A stretch of DNA of 19,337 nucleotides from CAYZPW01 sp964480475. Its GTDB lineage: Bacteria > B130-G9. The translations under genes were made by a program, and so were the position numbers. The notes beneath the pieces are model-generated. The model worked only from the letters and a program-made list of their open reading frames with translations, was not told where the DNA came from and searched no databases. This document shows, piece after piece, positions 15,209 to 19,337 of this stretch. The stretch is taken from positions 1 through 19,337 of the forward strand of contig CAYZPW010000071.1 in assembly GCA_964480475.1 (NCBI GenBank), written 5' to 3'. Positions within the stretch are counted from its first letter, which is position 1. Every line of letters starts with the position of its first letter.

Positions 15209-16815
15209 CAGCTTATGTCTGCTTGTGCGTCTGGGTGGTCCTCGCGCAGGGATTATTCCCAATCTACAACACGCTGCTGGACCTCGCCCTGCTCGTCGCA
15301 GCGCTGACTCCGGGCCTGATCATGCTTGCTCGGCGGCGCCTCGGCCAGACGCTCCTGACGTTCGGCATCACGTTGTCGGGCGCGGCGCTCATTCTTCGGT
15401 TCGCGGCCCGGCTGCTCGGCCTTCTCCGCTGGGACGGGCATCAGGCAGTTGTGCCTCTTTGCCTTGCGCATTTGACGGCCTTCGTCCTGGCGCTGCTGTT
15501 CACACTCGCCGTATTCGCACGCCGTGGCTTTCGAGTCCGTATGGCGTCAGCAGTGCTTTTCGGTTTTCTGCTGATTCTGGGCGCGGGGATAACCGCGCCG
15601 GACTTCATGGTTGACGTCCAGCTCAAATACGCTATAGGGCGCGCGATTGAGGCGCGGCGAGGGATGGAGCGAATCATTCAGACGTTCGGGAACGTCGCGG
15701 GCGGTGAGCGGCTGGATGATTCGGTCCGTAAGTGCTCGCAGTTCGGCCTACTGGCCCTGCCTCGATTCCAGCTTGAGAGCCTGTCGGAACGGTTCTTCGA
15801 CAGCCAGCTCGCCGACGACGCCAGGCTTGTGGCCGATCTCCTCTTGGGGCCCAAGACCAGGGACGAGGCGCTTGTCGGACTAGGGCCGCTCTTGCTCTCG
15901 CGTCGGCTCGAGTTTGAGGTCGAGGACTGGACTGCACTTAGGCTGAGCAAATGGCCCCACCTTTTCAGGTCCCAGAGCCTCTGGCGTGAGATGCTCTTCG
16001 GTGTCACCGAGCGACGGATGCGGACGGGCCAGCTCGCTGACGCGGAGGCGGCGCTCAATGCCGTGATCACGTCAGGAGACGGGGCGGACGGCGCCAAGGC
16101 CATTGGGATGCTGCTTGGTATGTACCACGGCGTCCTGGGAGATGTCGAGGGCGGCCTGGTGTGTCTGGGGCGAGTGCTTGAGGCGGTTCCAGAGTATGCC
16201 TTTCTACCCGCCGCTCGTGACGCGTTCGGTCAGTTTGATGAGAACACACGTCGAAGGCTCAATCTGATCGCGTCCACTCATAATGATGCCCATGTCGCAG
16301 CCCTGGCTCACTTGAGGCTCTTCTTCTCGGCGAAGCGCTCCTCGGATGAGGCAGGCGCGTCGCGGCATCTGGACGATGTCATGCGGCTTGCGAACGGGCC
16401 GCTGGCGAGGCTGGAGCTAGGCTTGAGGCTTCACCAAAGGGCGAAAAAAGTAGATGGGGCCGCTGGCCTACGGCTCTTAAGAGCGGGCGTGGAGCTCTGC
16501 GACGGACTCGAGGCTCCATTCCTGCTGCTGGCGTCGCAGCTGGACGTGCCGGATGAGCTCTCTGACCTCCCTGAGATAGCGCTCCGTCGGCTGGTCACGC
16601 TTCACGAGGAGAGCATATTCTGGCACGACGGGCTAGAACGGCTCGTGGAGTTACTGCGGACACAGGGCAGACATCAAGAAGCCAACGAGCTGCTCGTAAC
16701 GCATTCTGAACACCTTGACCTTCTCTCCGGCGACGAACTTGTGCGAGGCGCCGTAGGGGCGGCTCACGAGCCGCCCTCGTCTGATTTCACCGGACGTATT
16801 AAGGCCGGCTCGTGA
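15196..16815 (+). CDS. Membrane protein with four to five N-terminal helices and a TPR-like C-terminal half
   Basis: 539 residues, unrecognised as a whole. The first 145 residues hold about four to five hydrophobic segments (for example AAYVCLCVWVVLAQGLF, LLDLALLVAALTPGLIML, LTAFVLALLFTLAVFA, ASAVLFGFLLILGAG). The rest is soluble and helical, with paired-helix stretches (RTGQLADAEAALNAVI, GDVEGGLVCLGRVLEAVPE, RTQGRHQEANELL) that resemble TPR scaffolds. The protein probably anchors a protein-interaction domain at the membrane. The ATG at 15196 lies inside the end of the small upstream gene, implying coupling. The last 20 residues (from about 520) and the stop TGA are encoded by the hairpin repeat at 16753-16826, so the original C-terminus was probably different. 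Confidence 0.75.
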   Translation: MPALAAYVCLCVWVVLAQGLFPIYNTLLDLALLVAALTPGLIMLARRRLGQTLLTFGITLSGAALILRFAARLLGLLRWDGHQAVVPLCLAHLTAFVLALLFTLAVFARRGFRVRMASAVLFGFLLILGAGITAPDFMVDVQLKYAIGRAIEARRGMERIIQTFGNVAGGERLDDSVRKCSQFGLLALPRFQLESLSERFFDSQLADDARLVADLLLGPKTRDEALVGLGPLLLSRRLEFEVEDWTALRLSKWPHLFRSQSLWREMLFGVTERRMRTGQLADAEAALNAVITSGDGADGAKAIGMLLGMYHGVLGDVEGGLVCLGRVLEAVPEYAFLPAARDAFGQFDENTRRRLNLIASTHNDAHVAALAHLRLFFSAKRSSDEAGASRHLDDVMRLANGPLARLELGLRLHQRAKKVDGAAGLRLLRAGVELCDGLEAPFLLLASQLDVPDELSDLPEIALRRLVTLHEESIFWHDGLERLVELLRTQGRHQEANELLVTHSEHLDLLSGDELVRGAVGAAHEPPSSDFTGRIKAGS

Positions 16816-16826
16816 GCCGCCCCTAC
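16753..16826. repeat. Paired (inverted) GTAGGGG-type repeats between two convergent genes
   Basis: Arm 16753-16776 (GTAGGGGCGGCTCACGAGCC, then GCCC) and the reverse complement of 16803-16826 agree at 23 of 24 positions, 26 bases apart. Each arm can also fold alone (GGGCGGCTC against GAGCCGCCC). The right arm holds the stop TGA (16813-16815) of the plus-strand gene and the stop TAG (16823-16825, minus strand) of the convergent gene. A stem here could end transcription from both sides, although no T-tract follows. Confidence 0.88.
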
Positions 16827-17458
16827 AGAACCTCCCCGCTCTCCAACAGCCGCAATGATGTTGTCAGTAGATTGTCACGCCCGGCATTTGATAGCTGAAC
16901 GACGACCCAACCGAGCGCGGTCTGCGGCGGGAAATCGACGACGTAGAGTAACGAGGCGCAGCCCGTCGCTATGACGAAGCCAGAGGCTTTGATTACGATT
17001 CCCGATTTGCGCCTCGCCGGACCATCTGGAGCCGCTCTCCTGAGGCCTACTAAGCACAGCGCGAAGAGCGATGCGCCCGCGATGGCGAGAACTACCGTCC
17101 AGAACGCAGCAACGCTTCGTTCGATTGGCAGCCGGTCAAGATCGATGGCGCCGACTACGAGGCAGATCGCCGCGACGCTGCACCAGAGTGCGCCCCATAC
17201 ACGGCCCGCCCTGAAGAGCATCGACGCGATGTCTCTCCTTGAGTAGTGCTTGCCGTAGCTCATGGCGAGGCTCAGAAGCAGGAAGCCGATCGCGATGAAG
17301 GCTAAGTCGGATAGAAAATGGCCCGCCTTGACCTTCGCCCAGTTGAACCGATATAGACCAATTGAGACCTCCTCGGCCGGAGTGAATGTGGAGTTTTCTG
17401 CCAGCCTTGAGAAGAGCGGGACCTTCTTGGCGAATAGCAGCTGTCCCGGAGATTGCAT
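16823..17458 (-). CDS. Four-helix membrane protein of unknown function
   Basis: 211 residues read leftwards. The start is well supported by GAGGAGG about five bases upstream on the minus strand (17464-17470). An N-terminal amphipathic part (residues 1-45, including FAKKVPLFSRLAENSTFTPAEEVSIGLYRFNWAK in pieces) precedes four hydrophobic helices: LAFIAIGFLLLSLAMSYG, WCSVAAICLVVGAIDL, FWTVVLAIAGASLFALCLVG and GFVIATGCASLLYVVDF. No catalytic motif or known family is visible. A conceivable reading is a Yip1-like four-helix protein, but I cannot support it. It converges on the TPR-like membrane protein and its stop lies in the shared hairpin element. Confidence 0.75.
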   Translation of the reverse strand: MQSPGQLLFAKKVPLFSRLAENSTFTPAEEVSIGLYRFNWAKVKAGHFLSDLAFIAIGFLLLSLAMSYGKHYSRRDIASMLFRAGRVWGALWCSVAAICLVVGAIDLDRLPIERSVAAFWTVVLAIAGASLFALCLVGLRRAAPDGPARRKSGIVIKASGFVIATGCASLLYVVDFPPQTALGWVVVQLSNAGRDNLLTTSLRLLESGEVL

Positions 17459-17604
17459 CGACTACCTCCTCTCGGCCTGAAGTTGGATTAGCCCTTCATT
17501 TCAACAAACATTTAACCTAACCGCTTTGTTTCTTGAAATATATCGAAGGCAAGAATGTGGAGTCAAATGAGAACGTTATGACTTTGTTCGGTCTCGCCAG
17601 CGCC

Positions 17605-17742
17605 TTATTCCGGCGCGACGTAGAGCTCCAGGTCCTCCTGGTCGGGGCTTGCGACGAGGATCATGCCGTCCGGGTTGACCCACGGGTGAGGCGGCACTTT
17701 GGAGTGCGGCGTCTTGCTGCCGTGCGTTAAGAACTTTGCGCC
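17605..17742 (-). pseudogene. Probable C-terminal remnant of a minus-strand gene
   Basis: On the minus strand an open frame of 45 codons runs from just after a TGA (17743-17745) to TAA (17605-17607). Its translation, in pieces FLTHGSKTPHSKVPPHPWVN, PDGMILVASPDQ and EDLELYVAPE, has the balanced composition of a real protein tail. There is no start codon or ribosome binding site at its upstream end, and the neighbouring frames upstream are not protein-like. I read it as the surviving end of a truncated gene. The family is not recognised. A chance open frame is the alternative. Confidence 0.35.
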
Positions 17743-17761
17743 TCACAACGGCCGCCTGGGG

Positions 17762-17789
17762 TTGACTCCAGCTCGATATATGGTATCTT
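17762..17789 (+). promoter_or_regulatory. Sigma-70-like promoter for the SGNH hydrolase gene
   Basis: TTGACT (17762-17767) and TATCTT (17784-17789) are 16 bases apart, close to the TTGACA/TATAAT consensus. They would start RNA near 17797, about 55 bases before the ATG at 17852. This is the best promoter match I found in the window. Confidence 0.5.
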
Positions 17790-17851
17790 CTCGTCATCGG
17801 TTACGAACCAGAGTCAGTTGTTCTAAGGTAGCGGCAGGAGGGCATAGGGAG

Positions 17852-19090
17852 ATGGAGCAAGCCAAAGAGAGCTCGCGGCGCAGGCTCATCTTGGCCGGCA
17901 CGGTATTAATCATCGGGATAGTCTGCCTGTTTGGTCTCGTTGAGCTTTTGCTTTGGGCGGCCGGCGTTGAGAGCATCGCGGAAAGGCGCCGGGCCCTTTC
18001 CGAGGACAAGGCCGCGTGCACGAGTACGCTCACAAGAAGCGATACCTTGGGCTGGGTGCTTCGCCCCAGTCCACCGGAGACGATAGCCACCGCTGCATAC
18101 AGTATGGACTTACTGGACAGGATAAACTCACTGGGTTTCAGAGGCAAAGAGATATCGCAAAAGAAACCAGAAGGGTCGCTTCGCGTCCTCTGCCTTGGCG
18201 ACTCTTGCACCTACGGTGTGATCGTAAGCGACCAGGACGCTTATCCAGCCGTGCTGGAACGGCTACTGGCAGCTAAACTTAGGCCTAGACAGGTTGAGGT
18301 GATTAACGGCGGCGTTGTCGGCTACAGCTCGCTGCAAGCGCTGCTGCTGCTTCAAGAAAAAGGATTCGCCCTCCAGCCGGACATCGTCACAATCTGCGTT
18401 GGTTACAATGACGTGGGGACAATCCCGGGCGCCATGGTTGTGGACGACAGAAACTACTTCCCCAACAAAACCGACGCTGAGCTCTACGGCTTCTGGCCTC
18501 GATTAGCCACAAAGTGGAAGATTCGGCTTGGCGCGTCGCGCGCCTTCAGCCTGCTTGACCGGGCGATCACCTCGTTATTTGAGAACTCGCGTGAGCTGCC
18601 CAACAACCAAGGAACTCGGACCGCGCCACGACGCAAGAGAGTCTCCATTCGGCAGTATGAGGCGAATTTGGCGAAGCTCGCAAATCAGTGCCAAAAGCGG
18701 GGTATTGAAGTTGTGATGCTGAGGTTGTCTATCCCGGATGAATACGCCTCGACCATGCAGCGGGTAGCGGAGGCAGCACACGTTACCTATATTGACACAG
18801 AGACGGTGCTTACGGCACGAAGCGTTCTTGTGGCCGAGGCCAGGCAGAACGAGGGCACGGGGGCCCGCTTAGGCCCCGAGGAGCAGACGGAACAAGCGGC
18901 CCGAAAGGTCCTTCAAGCTCAGAAGTGGATCTTCGAACAGGATTCGAAGCGGAAGCTGTCGCCCCGGATTCTGCTGACTCATTCGGACCCCGCTTTGTTT
19001 ATCGATCCGTGTCATCCGACGCCACTGGGCCATCGGATAATATCTGAACTGATCGCTGAAACCATGTCTGACCGGGGTCTGCTGAAGTAG
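17852..19090 (+). CDS. Membrane-anchored SGNH/GDSL-family hydrolase
   Basis: 412 residues from the ATG at 17852, with GGAGG (17837-17841) and AGGGAG just upstream. A basic N-terminus (KESSRRR) and one hydrophobic helix at about 11-33 (LILAGTVLIIGIVCLFGLVELLLW, in part) anchor it, with the domain outside. The SGNH blocks are complete: GDSCTYG (G116-D117-S118, Ser nucleophile), INGGVVGYSS (oxyanion Gly), VGYNDVG (Asn) and DPCHPTPLGH with D385 and H388 finishing the triad. Such enzymes are esterases, lipases or O-acetyl hydrolases/transferases acting on lipids or glycans. The sequence resembles the membrane-tethered group near alginate or peptidoglycan O-acetylation, but the substrate cannot be told. 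The frame is open back to 17699; the promoter at 17762-17789 lies inside that extension and argues against it. Confidence 0.88.
   Translation: MEQAKESSRRRLILAGTVLIIGIVCLFGLVELLLWAAGVESIAERRRALSEDKAACTSTLTRSDTLGWVLRPSPPETIATAAYSMDLLDRINSLGFRGKEISQKKPEGSLRVLCLGDSCTYGVIVSDQDAYPAVLERLLAAKLRPRQVEVINGGVVGYSSLQALLLLQEKGFALQPDIVTICVGYNDVGTIPGAMVVDDRNYFPNKTDAELYGFWPRLATKWKIRLGASRAFSLLDRAITSLFENSRELPNNQGTRTAPRRKRVSIRQYEANLAKLANQCQKRGIEVVMLRLSIPDEYASTMQRVAEAAHVTYIDTETVLTARSVLVAEARQNEGTGARLGPEEQTEQAARKVLQAQKWIFEQDSKRKLSPRILLTHSDPALFIDPCHPTPLGHRIISELIAETMSDRGLLK

Positions 19091-19337
<247 letters not shown>

Larger units (their letters stand above)
17459..17851. other. Intergenic region with a decayed gene tail and a promoter
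   Basis: The divergent gap between the minus-strand membrane protein and the SGNH hydrolase. The part next to the minus-strand gene (about 17480-17540) is AT-richer and probably contains its promoter, though I cannot pick clear boxes. It also holds the minus-strand coding-like remnant at 17605-17742 and a plus-strand promoter at 17762-17789. Short plus-strand open frames here lack ribosome binding sites and protein-like composition. Confidence 0.5.

Noticed and set aside
17533..17730. 65-codon plus-strand open frame
   Set aside because: No ribosome binding site, and it lies opposite the more protein-like minus-strand remnant.
17699..17851. Longer N-terminus of the SGNH hydrolase
   Set aside because: The extension contains the likely promoter and has no ribosome binding site; the ATG at 17852 gives a normal basic-plus-helix anchor.

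Overview
The window looks like a piece of chromosome from an uncultivated Gram-negative-type bacterium. Coding sequence is moderately GC-rich. There is a lipoprotein murein hydrolase, an exported PQQ-propeller protein, undecaprenyl-phosphate sugar chemistry and a partial 16S rRNA gene. I cannot assign a phylum from sequence alone. The intergenic hairpin repeats and purine-rich low-complexity spacers resemble those I associate with candidate-phylum genomes, but that is an impression and not evidence of affiliation.

Layout. 1-366 is a repeat-rich spacer. 367-3618 encodes a large exported protein: a PQQ-type beta-propeller, a helical middle and about 12 GGDDxY repeats. 3641-5773 holds a nucleotide-sugar epimerase/dehydratase and a WecA/TagO/MraY-family phosphoglycosyl transferase, a plausible start for a surface polysaccharide. 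From 5889 to 12697 there is a tight plus-strand series: a pentapeptide-repeat protein, a zinc-finger double-MshEN protein, a MEMO-family protein, RuvX, MltG, a PP2C phosphatase and an MltD-like LysM lipoprotein. Several of these genes overlap or touch, so co-transcription is likely. 12842-14785 is an M3-like zinc metallopeptidase with its own strong ribosome binding site.

The right-hand part (15011-19337) is less familiar. A small membrane protein overlaps a membrane protein with a TPR-like C-terminal half. A minus-strand four-helix membrane protein converges on them. A spacer carries what looks like a decayed minus-strand gene tail and a promoter. A membrane-anchored SGNH/GDSL hydrolase follows. 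Last comes the 3' end of a 16S rRNA gene on the minus strand. Directly beyond the 16S 3' end there is no 23S or tRNA gene, only about 160 bp and then a convergent protein gene, so this 16S appears unlinked from 23S.

The most coherent theme is cell-envelope biology: glycan lipid priming, two lytic transglycosylases around a protein phosphatase, a possible c-di-GMP receptor, and an SGNH hydrolase that could act on a surface glycan. A family of GTAGGGG-type palindromic elements occupies at least five intergenic sites. In one case a copy supplies the stop codons of two convergent genes. I see no CRISPR array, prophage, integrase or transposase gene.
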